Assembly: GCF_000425945.1 (NCBI RefSeq)
Contig: NZ_AUEK01000014.1
Coordinates: 117,343-181,342, forward strand
Length of the DNA stretch: 64,000 nt
From: Candidatus Solirubrobacter pratensis
Lineage (GTDB): Bacteria; Actinomycetota; Thermoleophilia; Solirubrobacterales; Solirubrobacteraceae
Reading direction: 5' to 3'
The translations under genes were made by a program, and so were the position numbers. The notes under the pieces were generated by a model. That model was given only the letters and a program-made list of their open reading frames with translations. It did not search any database and was not told the origin of the DNA. This document shows, piece after piece, positions 1 to 7,901 of the stretch; positions within the stretch are counted from its first letter, which is position 1; each line of letters opens with the position of its first letter.

Positions 1-576
1 TCGGGCAACTGCCACGTCTACGTGGACGCGTCGGCCGACCTCGAGATGGCCGGCGAGATCATCTTCAACGCCAAGACGCAGCGGCCGGGCGTGTGCAACG
101 CGGCCGAGACGCTGCTCGTGCACTCCTCGGTCGCCGCCCGGTTCTTGCCGGCCGCACTCACGCAGCTGCGCGAGGCGGGCGTGGAGTTGCGGGGCGATGC
201 CCGTGCGCGCGACATCTTCGACATGGCCGACGCGGTCGAGTCCGACTGGGCCGAGGAGTTCCTGGCGCTGGTGCTCGCCGTGGGCGTGGTCGACTCCGTG
301 GAGGAGGCGATCGAGCACATCGGCCGCTACTCCTCCGGCCATTCCGAGGCGATCGTCACGCGCGACCGCGACGCCGCGCGGGCGTTCCAGCTCGGCGTGG
401 ACAGCGCGTGCGTCTACGTCAATGCCTCGACGCGCTTCACCGACGGCGGCGAGTTCGGCATGGGCGCCGAGATCGGCAATTCGACGCAGAAGCTGCACGC
501 GCGCGGGCCGATCGGGCTGCGCGAGCTGTGCTCGACGCGCTACCTGATCGACGGCGACGGCCAAGTCCGGCGGTAG
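1..576 (+). CDS. proA: Glutamate-5-semialdehyde dehydrogenase (gamma-glutamyl phosphate reductase), 5'-truncated by the window
   Basis: Second step of proline synthesis: NADPH-dependent reduction of gamma-glutamyl phosphate to glutamate semialdehyde in the cytoplasm. The window opens inside the gene, so only the last 191 residues are visible, a little under half of the usual ~415. The nucleophilic cysteine lies in [14 protein letters not shown] (Cys32 of the visible part) just after the GNCHVYVD block, and the C-terminal stretch [19 protein letters not shown] is typical of the family. The stop codon abuts the GTG of nadD, so the two are probably co-transcribed. Identification is secure; the start lies outside the window. 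Confidence 0.96.
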   Translation, partial: SGNCHVYVDASADLEMAGEIIFNAKTQRPGVCNAAETLLVHSSVAARFLPAALTQLREAGVELRGDARARDIFDMADAVESDWAEEFLALVLAVGVVDSVEEAIEHIGRYSSGHSEAIVTRDRDAARAFQLGVDSACVYVNASTRFTDGGEFGMGAEIGNSTQKLHARGPIGLRELCSTRYLIDGDGQVRR

Positions 577-1173
577 GTGGCGCGGCTCGGCCTCCTCGGC
601 GGGACGTTCAACCCGCCGCATATCGCGCATCTCGTCTGCGCGCAGGAGGCCTGGACCCAGTTGTCGCTGGACCGCGTGCTGCTCGTGCCGGTGTTCGAGC
701 CGCCGCACAAGGAGGTCGAGGACGACCCGGGCGTCGAGCACCGGATCGAGCTCTGCCGCCGCGCGGTGGGCCGGGATCCGCGCTTCGAGGTGTCACGAAT
801 CGAAGCCGACGTCCCGGGGCGGTCCTACACGGTCGATACCCTGCGGAGGCTGCATGAGTCCAGTCCAGAGGACGACCTGACCTTCATCGTGGGAGGCGAC
901 ATGGCGCAAGCGCTTCCGACATGGCATGAGCCGGAGGCCGTCCTGAGCCTTGCCACCCTCGGCGTCGCCGAACGCGAGGGCGTTCGCCGCACCGACATCA
1001 GCGAACGCCTGTCGAGCCTCGCCGGCGCCGACTGCATCCGCTTCTTCGACATGCCCCGCCTCGACATCTCCTCTTCCATGATCCGACGCCGCATCGCCCT
1101 CGGGCGCCCCATCCGGTACCTCGTCCCCGAGGGGGTCGCGGCCTACATCGCCGACGAAGGGCTTTACGCATGA
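577..1173 (+). CDS. nadD: Nicotinate-nucleotide adenylyltransferase
   Basis: Transfers AMP from ATP to nicotinate mononucleotide to form deamido-NAD, in NAD biosynthesis. The nucleotidyltransferase signature GGTFNPPHIAH lies at residues 8-18 and the second ATP-binding motif ISSSMIRRR near residues 164-172; 198 aa is normal for bacterial NadD. The GTG start is the first codon after the proA stop and places the G-rich loop at the expected distance from the N-terminus. The end overlaps rsfS by 4 bp (ATGA), so proA-nadD-rsfS looks like one transcription unit, an order common in Gram-positive bacteria. Confidence 0.96.
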   Translation: MARLGLLGGTFNPPHIAHLVCAQEAWTQLSLDRVLLVPVFEPPHKEVEDDPGVEHRIELCRRAVGRDPRFEVSRIEADVPGRSYTVDTLRRLHESSPEDDLTFIVGGDMAQALPTWHEPEAVLSLATLGVAEREGVRRTDISERLSSLAGADCIRFFDMPRLDISSSMIRRRIALGRPIRYLVPEGVAAYIADEGLYA

Positions 1174-1541
1174 GCGCATCGCCGCAGCCGGAATCGCTCG
1201 ACCCGTCGCGCCTCGCGGAGCTCGTCTCGGGCTACGCCTCGGACGTAAAGGCGCAGGACATAGTCGAGCTCGACCTCCGCGGCGTGCTCGGCTACACGGA
1301 CTACTTCGTGATCGCCTCCGGCGGCACGGACCGCCAGACCAAGGCGATCCACGACCGCATCCACGAGAACATGAAGAAGCGGCACGGCCTGCTCCCGCGG
1401 CGCGTCGAGGGCCTGACCGAGTCCCGCTGGATCCTCATGGACTATCTGGACGTCATCGTCCACATCTTCACGCCCGAGGCGCGCGATTACTACCGCCTCG
1501 AGCAACTCTGGGGCGAAGCCCCGAAGCGGCACGTCGAGTAG
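1170..1541 (+). CDS. rsfS: Ribosomal silencing factor RsfS (Iojap family)
   Basis: Binds ribosomal protein uL14 on the large subunit and blocks subunit joining, damping translation when nutrients are short (known for the family). The 123-aa protein carries the typical core: KAQDIVELDL near residue 27, then the strand YTDYFVIASG and the later segment WILMDYLDVIVHIFTPEARDYY. The ATG overlaps the nadD stop codon. A strong hairpin lies about 100 bp downstream and probably ends the operon. Confidence 0.95.
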   Translation: MSASPQPESLDPSRLAELVSGYASDVKAQDIVELDLRGVLGYTDYFVIASGGTDRQTKAIHDRIHENMKKRHGLLPRRVEGLTESRWILMDYLDVIVHIFTPEARDYYRLEQLWGEAPKRHVE

Positions 1542-1640
1542 CCGGCGCGGACTGCCCGGGCTCCCCGCGCCGGTTCGCGCGGGCCGCGGCTCCGACGGGC
1601 CCGGGTCGCGCGTTCGGCGCCGCTCCTCGGCCCCGAACGC

Positions 1641-1666
1641 GAAAGGCCGCCCGGAGGCGGCCTTTC
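1641..1666. terminator. Bidirectional hairpin terminator between rsfS and tRNA-Ala
   Basis: A perfect 11-bp stem (GAAAGGCCGCC pairing with GGCGGCCTTTC) closes a 4-nt CGGA loop. The arms carry AAA on one side and TTT on the other, so it can act in both directions. It sits between the convergent rsfS and tRNA genes, 6 bp from the tRNA 3' end. Confidence 0.8.
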
Positions 1667-1672
1667 ATCCGA

Positions 1673-1745
1673 TGGAGCCAGGGGGGCTCGAACCCCCGAC
1701 CTTCTGGCTGCCAGCCAGACGCTCTCCCAGCTGAGCTATGGCCCC
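1673..1745 (-). tRNA. tRNA-Ala (anticodon GGC)
   Basis: Read on the minus strand, the 73 nt fold as a cloverleaf: acceptor GGGGCCA/TGGCTCC, D arm with AGCTCAGCTGGGAGAGC, a five-bp anticodon stem TCTGG/CCAGA around a CTGGCAG loop with anticodon GGC, and a T arm GGGGG-TTCGAGC-CCCC. The acceptor contains a G3:U70 pair, the universal alanine identity element. The 3' CCA is not encoded and must be added. A possible -10 (TAAAGT, minus strand, 1769-1774) lies 23 bp upstream. Confidence 0.97.
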
Positions 1746-1946
1746 GTTGAGTCGGTCCTGCTCTGCGTACTTTATCGCGAGCTGCTGCCCGTTGACGGCA
1801 GGTGCCGGCCGTAGGTGAAGGGTAGCCTGGCCGTTCAGGTCCGATATGGGCGCCCTTCTGGCCGGGCTTCATGAGGCGACTCGAACTCCGGTTCGCCTCG
1901 GCGCCGGGAAGCCGCACCACTCCGGGGAACGCACGGTCTCGGGCGC

Positions 1947-1952
1947 TAACCT
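1947..1952 (+). promoter_or_regulatory. -10 hexamer of leuS, leaderless layout
   Basis: TAACCT lies 9 bp before the leuS ATG and there is no Shine-Dalgarno sequence between them, so transcription would start at or next to the start codon. No clear -35 is visible. Confidence 0.5.
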
Positions 1953-1961
1953 CCGCGCCCA

Positions 1962-4418
1962 ATGTCCGAGCACCGCTACGACCCGCGCCAGATCGAGCCG
2001 AAGTGGCAGAGGATCTGGGAAGAGGAGCGCACCTGGGAGGTGCCCAACGACCTGGACGACGACGTCCCGCGGTCGTACGTGCTCGAGATGCTGCCGTATC
2101 CGTCCGGCGAGCCCCACATGGGGCACCTCAAGAACTACTCGGTCGGTGACGCGGTGGCGCATTTCCGCCGCCGTAACGGCATGCGCGTGCTGCATCCGAT
2201 GGGGTATGACGCGTTCGGCCTGCCGGCCGAGAACAACGCGATCAAGACCGGCGTGCCGCCGCGACAGGCGACCGAGGAGTCGATCGCCTCGTTCCAGCGC
2301 CAGTTCCGCGAGTGGGGCATCTCGATCGACTGGTCGCGCGAGTTCGCCACGCATGAGCCGCGTTACTACCGCTGGACCCAGTGGATCTTCCTGCAGCTCT
2401 TCAAGCGTGGGCTGGCCTACCGCAAGGAGGCCGCGGTCAACTGGTGCCCCAAGGACGCCACCGTGCTCGCCAACGAGCAGGTGATCGACGGGCACTGCGA
2501 GCGCTGCGGCACGGCGGTCGAGCTGCGCCAGCTGGAGCAGTGGTTCTTCCGCATCACCGACTACGCCGACCGTCTGCTCGACGACCTCGACACGATCGAC
2601 TGGCCGCACAACGTCGTCACCATGCAGCGCAACTGGATCGGCCGCTCCGAGGGCGCGGAGGTCACGTTCGCCTGCCCTGAGGTCGGCGTCGACTACTCCG
2701 TCTTCACCACCCGCCCGGACACGCTGTTCGGCGCCACCTTCTTCGTGATGGCGCCGGAGCACCCGGACATCATGCGCCTCGCCGCCGGCACCGAGCACGA
2801 GCAGGCCGTACGCGAGTACGTGAACAACGTGCTGACGGAGACCAAGGAGGAGCGCAGCGACACGGAGCGCAAGAAGACCGGGGTCCCGCTGGGGCGCAGC
2901 GTCGTCAACCCCGTCAACGGCGAGCGCATCCCGATGTTCGTCTCCGACTACGTCCTGATGGAGTACGGCACGGGCGCCCTGATGGCGGTGCCCGCGCACG
3001 ACGAGCGCGACTTCGACTTCGCCCACGTCTTCAACCTGCCGATCCGCCGCGTCGTCGGCGGCCACCACGACGAGCTGCCGTACACGGGCGACGGCACGCT
3101 GGTCAACTCCGCGCCGGAGTTCGACGGGCTGCACAACCGCGACGCGCTGGACAAGATCGTCGACTGGCTTGACCGCGAGGGCAAGGGCCACCGCTCGGTC
3201 AACTACCGCCTGCGCGACTGGCTGCTCTCGCGCCAGCGCTACTGGGGCTGCCCGATCCCGATCGTGTACTGCGAGGAGCACGGCATGGTCCCGGTGCCGG
3301 AGGTGGACCTGCCGGTCGTCCTGCCGGAGATCGAGGACTACGCGCCGCAGGGCCGCTCGCCGCTGGCGGCCGCGGAGGACTGGGTCGCGACCACATGCCC
3401 GACCTGTGGCGGCCCCGCGCGGCGCGAGACGGACACGATGGACACGTTCGTCGACTCCTCCTGGTACTACCTGCGCTACTGCGACGCGCTCAACGACGAC
3501 GCGGCGTGGGATCCGGCGGTGCTGAACCGCTGGATGCCGGTCGACCAGTACATCGGCGGCGTCGAGCACGCGATCCTCCACCTGATGTACGCGCGCTTCT
3601 TCGTCAAGGCGCTCGCGGACATGGACCTGCTGGACGCCCAGGAGCCGTTCAAGGCGCTGTTCACCCAGGGCATGATCACCCGCGACGGGGCGAAGATGTC
3701 CAAGTCGAAGGGCAACATGGTCAGCCCGGACTCCTACATCGAGCGCTACGGGGCCGACACCGCCCGCTGCTACGTGCTGTTCATCGGCGCTCCGGACCAG
3801 GACGCGGACTGGACCGACGAGGGCGTCGAGGGCGTCCACCGCTTCCTCAGCCGGCTCTGGCGCCTCGGCGCGGATGTCGCCGACGCCACCGGCGTCCAGC
3901 CCCTGCTCGGACCCCTGGACGAGCCCGAGAGCGACGACCTCGAGCTGATGCGCAAGGCGCATTGGGCGATCGACAAGGTCACCAACGACATGGCGGGCCG
4001 CTTCGCATTCAACACCGCGATCGCGGCGGTCATGGAACTGGTCAACGAGGCGTACCGCCGGCGCGATGCGGTCGGTCACGCCACGCTGCACTACGCCACG
4101 GCGACCGCCGCGTCCCTGATCTTCCCGTTCGCCCCGCACACGGGCGCGGACGTGTACGAGCGCCTGACGGGCGACCGCGTGTGGGAGCAGCCGTGGCCGG
4201 ATGCGGACCTCTCGCTGCTCGAGCGCGACGTGATCGAGATCGTCGTGCAGGTCAACGGCAAGTTGCGCGACCGCATCCAGGCGGCGGCGAGCGCCTCGCG
4301 CGAGGAGCTCGAGGAGCTTGCGCGCGAGCGGCCGAACGTGCGGGCGCACATCGACGGCAAGCGGGTGATGAAGGTCGTCGTAGTGCCGTCGAAGCTCGTG
4401 AACTTCGTCGTGCGCTGA
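1962..4418 (+). CDS. leuS: Leucyl-tRNA synthetase
   Basis: Class I aminoacyl-tRNA synthetase that charges tRNA-Leu. The 818 residues hold the HIGH-type motif HMGH at 52-55, a zinc-binding/editing (CP1) region in the middle with CPKD and CERC pairs, the KMSKS loop at 578-582, an anticodon-binding domain, and the C-terminal domain ending in KLVNFVVR. Length is normal for bacterial LeuRS. It stands alone, with gaps on both sides. No T-box leader is visible; the TAACCT hexamer 9 bp before the ATG suggests a leaderless mRNA. Confidence 0.98.
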   Translation: MSEHRYDPRQIEPKWQRIWEEERTWEVPNDLDDDVPRSYVLEMLPYPSGEPHMGHLKNYSVGDAVAHFRRRNGMRVLHPMGYDAFGLPAENNAIKTGVPPRQATEESIASFQRQFREWGISIDWSREFATHEPRYYRWTQWIFLQLFKRGLAYRKEAAVNWCPKDATVLANEQVIDGHCERCGTAVELRQLEQWFFRITDYADRLLDDLDTIDWPHNVVTMQRNWIGRSEGAEVTFACPEVGVDYSVFTTRPDTLFGATFFVMAPEHPDIMRLAAGTEHEQAVREYVNNVLTETKEERSDTERKKTGVPLGRSVVNPVNGERIPMFVSDYVLMEYGTGALMAVPAHDERDFDFAHVFNLPIRRVVGGHHDELPYTGDGTLVNSAPEFDGLHNRDALDKIVDWLDREGKGHRSVNYRLRDWLLSRQRYWGCPIPIVYCEEHGMVPVPEVDLPVVLPEIEDYAPQGRSPLAAAEDWVATTCPTCGGPARRETDTMDTFVDSSWYYLRYCDALNDDAAWDPAVLNRWMPVDQYIGGVEHAILHLMYARFFVKALADMDLLDAQEPFKALFTQGMITRDGAKMSKSKGNMVSPDSYIERYGADTARCYVLFIGAPDQDADWTDEGVEGVHRFLSRLWRLGADVADATGVQPLLGPLDEPESDDLELMRKAHWAIDKVTNDMAGRFAFNTAIAAVMELVNEAYRRRDAVGHATLHYATATAASLIFPFAPHTGADVYERLTGDRVWEQPWPDADLSLLERDVIEIVVQVNGKLRDRIQAAASASREELEELARERPNVRAHIDGKRVMKVVVVPSKLVNFVVR

Positions 4419-4764
4419 GCGCGCGCGGCTCGCCCGGCCGCTTGTGCGCGACCAGCGGGTTCGCGCGCTCTGGAGGACGCCACCGCCGAACCGGAGCCGG
4501 CCAAGAACCTGAACCGGCCGGCCGGCGCTGCCGCCGGCGAGCGGGGCTTGCCCGCGCCACGAAGCGAACGCACGGTGATCCGCGCTCGCCGTCGCCGCCG
4601 CCTTGCCGTCCTGCCCTGTCGTCGCCGTGATCGCCATCGGTCGCGACACCCCATCACGGCAGGACCCGTCCGCGGCAGGGTGTCGCACTTTCGGCACACA
4701 TTCGGTGCTGTTGCGTCACAAACGCGTGTAGATCGGTCACGGAGACCGGCCATACGGTCTGCCC
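4419..4764. other. Intergenic region leuS-comEA (346 bp), structured, no gene seen
   Basis: No convincing coding sequence on either strand. A GC-rich hairpin at 4521-4538 (GCCGGCG, loop CTGC, CGCCGGC) may end leuS transcription. Further on, two left arms, GTCCTGCC at about 4609 and GCCGTGAT at 4624-4631, both match the single right arm ATCACGGCAGGAC (4653-4665), forming a stem of about 13 bp interrupted by a bulge. The end of the region carries the comEA promoter hexamer. Confidence 0.5.
4753..4758 (+). promoter_or_regulatory. -10 hexamer of comEA, leaderless layout
   Basis: TACGGT is followed by CTGCCC and then the comEA ATG, a spacing of only 6 bp with no room for a ribosome binding site. 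This fits a leaderless transcript covering comEA-comEC. Confidence 0.55.
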
Positions 4765-5364
4765 ATGCCCGATCGCGACCCCCGCAAGCTCGCCGCCTGG
4801 GGCGTGGCGGCACTCGCTCTCGTCCTGCTCACGGCGTGGTACCTCTCGCGCTCGAGCGCGGGGGAGTCGGCGGCGGCGGTCGAGCCGGTGGCCACGATCG
4901 CGGCGGCGCCGGAGGAGCAAGGTGTCGGCGGCCGCCTGGTCATCGACGTCGCGGGCGCCGTGCGCAAGCCGGGCGTCTACCGAATGGCGCAGGGGGACCG
5001 GGTCGAGGACGCGCTCAAGGAGGCCGGGGGCGCGACCGCGCATGCCGACCTGAGCCAGCTCAATCGCGCTGCCAAGCTCGAGGACGGCCGCCAGATCCTC
5101 GTGCCCCGCCGCGCCCCGCGCGGTCGACCGGCGGCGGCTGCGGCGACGGCCGCGGCACCGTCGACGCCCGCGCAACCGGTGAACCTGAACACGGCGACGC
5201 TCGAGCAGCTCGACACGCTCGACGGCGTCGGTCCGGCGACGGCTCAGAAGATCATCGACTTCCGCACCGCCCACGGCGGCTTCGGCAGCATCGACGAGCT
5301 GGACCAGATCCCCGGGATCGGGGAGAAGAAGCTCGCGGCCCTCCGTGAACAGGTGACTGTGTGA
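4765..5364 (+). CDS. comEA: ComEA, DNA-binding competence protein
   Basis: Membrane-anchored receptor that binds double-stranded DNA outside the membrane and hands it to the ComEC channel. The 199-aa protein has a short cytosolic N-terminus, one membrane helix (about residues 9-27), a Ser/Ala-rich linker, an SLBB domain (about 56-113, VIDVAGAVRKPGVY), an Ala/Pro linker and a C-terminal pair of helix-hairpin-helix motifs (VNLNTATLEQLDTLDGVG and later IPGIGEKKLAAL). The order matches Gram-positive ComEA proteins. It overlaps comEC by 4 bp (GTGA), so the two are translationally coupled. Confidence 0.96.
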   Translation: MPDRDPRKLAAWGVAALALVLLTAWYLSRSSAGESAAAVEPVATIAAAPEEQGVGGRLVIDVAGAVRKPGVYRMAQGDRVEDALKEAGGATAHADLSQLNRAAKLEDGRQILVPRRAPRGRPAAAAATAAAPSTPAQPVNLNTATLEQLDTLDGVGPATAQKIIDFRTAHGGFGSIDELDQIPGIGEKKLAALREQVTV

Positions 5365-7730
5365 CCGCGATCGAGCGGCGTCTCAGAGCGGGCCAGATGC
5401 ACGCCGCACGGGCGCTCGCGGTGATGCGGGCACATCCCCGGCACCTGGTGCTCACCGGCTTCGTCGCAGGCATGCTGCTCGTCTTCGCCGGACCGCCCGC
5501 GGTCATCGCGGCGGCGCTCGCGGCCACTGCCGTCGCAGGCCGGAGCCGGTTCGCGCTCGTCGCCGGCGCCGCCGTCATCGCCGGCGCGGCGCTGGCCCAG
5601 GCGCGGGTCGATGCGCTCGACGCGGGCGTCCTCGCCCATATGCATGACCGGACCGTGCAGACACGCGTGACGCTGCTGGAGCCTGTGCGCGAGCGCGTCA
5701 ACGGGCCCGCCTCGGCTCGCGTGCGGCTCCTGGACAGCGCAGCCGCCGGCGAGCAGGCGGTGCTGCGGCTGCACTCGTACGCGTACCACGGCGCGTGGCC
5801 CGACGTCGGAGAGGTGCTGAAGGTCACCGCGCGCGTGAAGCCGCTCGGGCCGTTCGACGCGTACCAGCGAAGGCGCAACGCGCACGCCGCGCTGGAGGCC
5901 TCCCGTGCCGCCGGCACCGGCGAGCGGCGCGGCGGCCTCGCAGGCGTGCTCGACTCGGTGCGCCGGCGCGCCGAGCGCGGGCTCGAGGTCCACCTGGCGC
6001 CGAAGGAACGGGCGCTGCTGCGTGGCATGGTGCTCGGGGAGGACGAGCGGCTGAGCGAGACGACGAGGGACGAGTTCCAGGCCTCGGGTCTGGCCCACAT
6101 CCTCGCGGTGAGCGGCCAGAACGTGATGCTGCTCGCGGCGCTCGTGCTGTTCGCGGGGTCGCTGACCGGCATGGGGTTGCGGCTGCGGCTGCTCCTCGCG
6201 ATCGGGCTGATCGCCGTCTACGTCCCGCTCGCGGGCGGCGGCCCGTCGATCCAGCGCGCCGGCGTGATGGGGATCGCCGGGCTGGTCGCCGCGCTCGCGG
6301 GGCACCCGGCGCGACGCTGGTACGCACTGCTGCTCGCCGCGGCGGTCACGCTCGTCCTGAACCCGCGGGCCGCCGCGGAGCCCGGCTGGCAACTCTCATT
6401 CGCCGCCGTCGCCTCGCTGCTCGCCGCCGCGCCCGCCCTCGCCGGCGCGCTCGGCCGCCGGATGCCGGCCGCGGTCGCCGAGGTCGCCGCCATCACGCTC
6501 GCCGCGACGGTCGGAACAGCGCCGTTGATGGCGCTGCACTTCGGACAGCTCTCGCTCGCCTCGCTCCCGGCCAACCTGATCGCGGCTCCCGCGATCGCCC
6601 CCGTCATGTGGCTCGGCATGCTGGCGGCGGCGGCCGCCCAGGCGGCCCCGGCGCTCGCGGCGCCGTTCACGGCGCTCACCGGGCCGCTGCTGGTCTTCAT
6701 CCAGTGGGTGGCGCACGAGAGCGCGGGGGCGCCGCTCGCGGCGGTTCCCGTTCACGCGCCGCCCGCCGCCGTGCTGGCGATCTGGGCCGGCGCGATCGGT
6801 CTGTTCGCGGCGTGGATGCGCCGCCGCCGGCACCGGCCGGCGCTCGGCGGCCGGACCCGCCGCCGCCGGCTTGCCATCCCGGCCCTCGCCGCCGTGGCCG
6901 TCGCCGGCGTCACGCAGGCGCGCGCCGGCGCGCCGCGCCTCGCCCGCGGCGAGATGCTCGTGTCGTTCCTCGACGTGGGGCAGGGGGACGCGACGCTGAT
7001 CCAGCTCGACGGCAGCGCCGTGCTGGTCGACACCGGACCGCCGGAGGGGCCGGTCCTCGAGCGCCTCCGCCAAGCGCACGTCAAGCGGCTCGACGCGCTG
7101 GTCCTCACGCATGCGCAGGCCGACCACGAGGGAGCCGCGCCCGCGGTCATCCGCGAGCACGACCCGCGCCTGGTCATCGACGGCGGCGCGGGCTGGTCGA
7201 CGCGCGTGCAGCGGGTCCTCGCCGCCGATCGCCGGTTCCGGAGGCCGCAGCCGCGCGACTCTCGGGCCGGCTCGGCGGCCCGCCGGATCGTCGCCCCCGC
7301 CGCCGGCGAGACGCTCGCGCTCGGCGCGCTGCAGCTGCGCATCCTCTGGCCTCCCGCGCCGCCGCCGGGCTGGAGGCCGGAGGGCGATCCCAATCAGCGG
7401 GCGATCGTGGCGCGCGTCGAGGCCGGTCGCTTCTCGCTCCTGCTCACCGCGGATGCGGAGAGCGACGTCACCGGCCCGCTCGCTCTCGCCCCCGTCGACG
7501 TCCTCAAGGTCGCCCATCACGGCAGCGAGGACGCCGGCCTGCCCGCGCTGCTCGAACGCCTGCGCCCGCGCTTCGCCGCGATCGAGGTCGGCCGCCACAA
7601 CACCTATGGCCATCCGGCGCCCTCCACCATCGCGGCGCTCCGCAGGGTCGTTCCCACGGTCGTCCGCACCGACCGCGACGGCACGGTACGGCTGCACGCG
7701 ATCGGCGACCGCATGTGGGTGGAGCGATGA
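5361..7730 (+). CDS. comEC: ComEC/Rec2, DNA-uptake channel
   Basis: Polytopic membrane protein that carries single-stranded DNA across the cytoplasmic membrane. The 789 residues run from hydrophobic helices with an OB-like segment, through the Competence domain (about 220-480, containing GLAHILAVSGQN), to a C-terminal metallo-beta-lactamase-like domain (about 530-780, FLDVGQGDATLIQ, LTHAQADHEGA, KVAHHGS). In THAQADH the second His of the usual HxHxDH site is Gln, and many ComEC proteins also deviate there. The GTG start overlaps the comEA stop. Imperfect hairpins follow the gene. Confidence 0.95.
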   Translation: MTAIERRLRAGQMHAARALAVMRAHPRHLVLTGFVAGMLLVFAGPPAVIAAALAATAVAGRSRFALVAGAAVIAGAALAQARVDALDAGVLAHMHDRTVQTRVTLLEPVRERVNGPASARVRLLDSAAAGEQAVLRLHSYAYHGAWPDVGEVLKVTARVKPLGPFDAYQRRRNAHAALEASRAAGTGERRGGLAGVLDSVRRRAERGLEVHLAPKERALLRGMVLGEDERLSETTRDEFQASGLAHILAVSGQNVMLLAALVLFAGSLTGMGLRLRLLLAIGLIAVYVPLAGGGPSIQRAGVMGIAGLVAALAGHPARRWYALLLAAAVTLVLNPRAAAEPGWQLSFAAVASLLAAAPALAGALGRRMPAAVAEVAAITLAATVGTAPLMALHFGQLSLASLPANLIAAPAIAPVMWLGMLAAAAAQAAPALAAPFTALTGPLLVFIQWVAHESAGAPLAAVPVHAPPAAVLAIWAGAIGLFAAWMRRRRHRPALGGRTRRRRLAIPALAAVAVAGVTQARAGAPRLARGEMLVSFLDVGQGDATLIQLDGSAVLVDTGPPEGPVLERLRQAHVKRLDALVLTHAQADHEGAAPAVIREHDPRLVIDGGAGWSTRVQRVLAADRRFRRPQPRDSRAGSAARRIVAPAAGETLALGALQLRILWPPAPPPGWRPEGDPNQRAIVARVEAGRFSLLLTADAESDVTGPLALAPVDVLKVAHHGSEDAGLPALLERLRPRFAAIEVGRHNTYGHPAPSTIAALRRVVPTVVRTDRDGTVRLHAIGDRMWVER

Positions 7731-7746
7731 GGGGACGGCCCAGCAC

Positions 7747-7793
7747 GTCCCCCGGGGGGCCGGTCGGTCCGTGCGCGGACACGCCCCGGGGAC
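7747..7793 (+). terminator. Possible terminator after comEC
   Basis: Nested inverted repeats: GTCCCCCGG near 7747 pairs imperfectly with CCGGGGAC (7786-7793) around an inner hairpin GTCCG-TGCG-CGGAC (7767-7780). No T-run follows, so the assignment is tentative. Confidence 0.4.
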
Positions 7794-7901
7794 CGAAAAG
7801 ATGAGCACGGCGGGCATTGGTCACGGAACCGTCACTCCTGGCTCCGGACCACCGATACGGTGGCGCGCGTCGTTGTTCGCGCGCGAAAGGAATCCGTCCC
7901 C

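Noticed and set aside
1746..1961. T-box or other leader upstream of leuS
   Set aside because: A GAGGCGA/TCGCCTC hairpin is present at 1873-1899, but the conserved T-box sequence (AGGGTGGNACCGCG) is absent, and the probable -10 at 1947 lies downstream of it, so it would not be in the mRNA.
1869..4697. Very long minus-strand open frame (over 900 codons) opposite leuS
   Set aside because: It is the complementary shadow of leuS in a high-GC genome: composition is Arg/Val/Asp-skewed, there are no recognisable motifs, and leuS itself is unambiguous. The same applies to the long antisense frames over the nuclease gene (7821-10700) and the malic enzyme/MFS genes (59266-62190).
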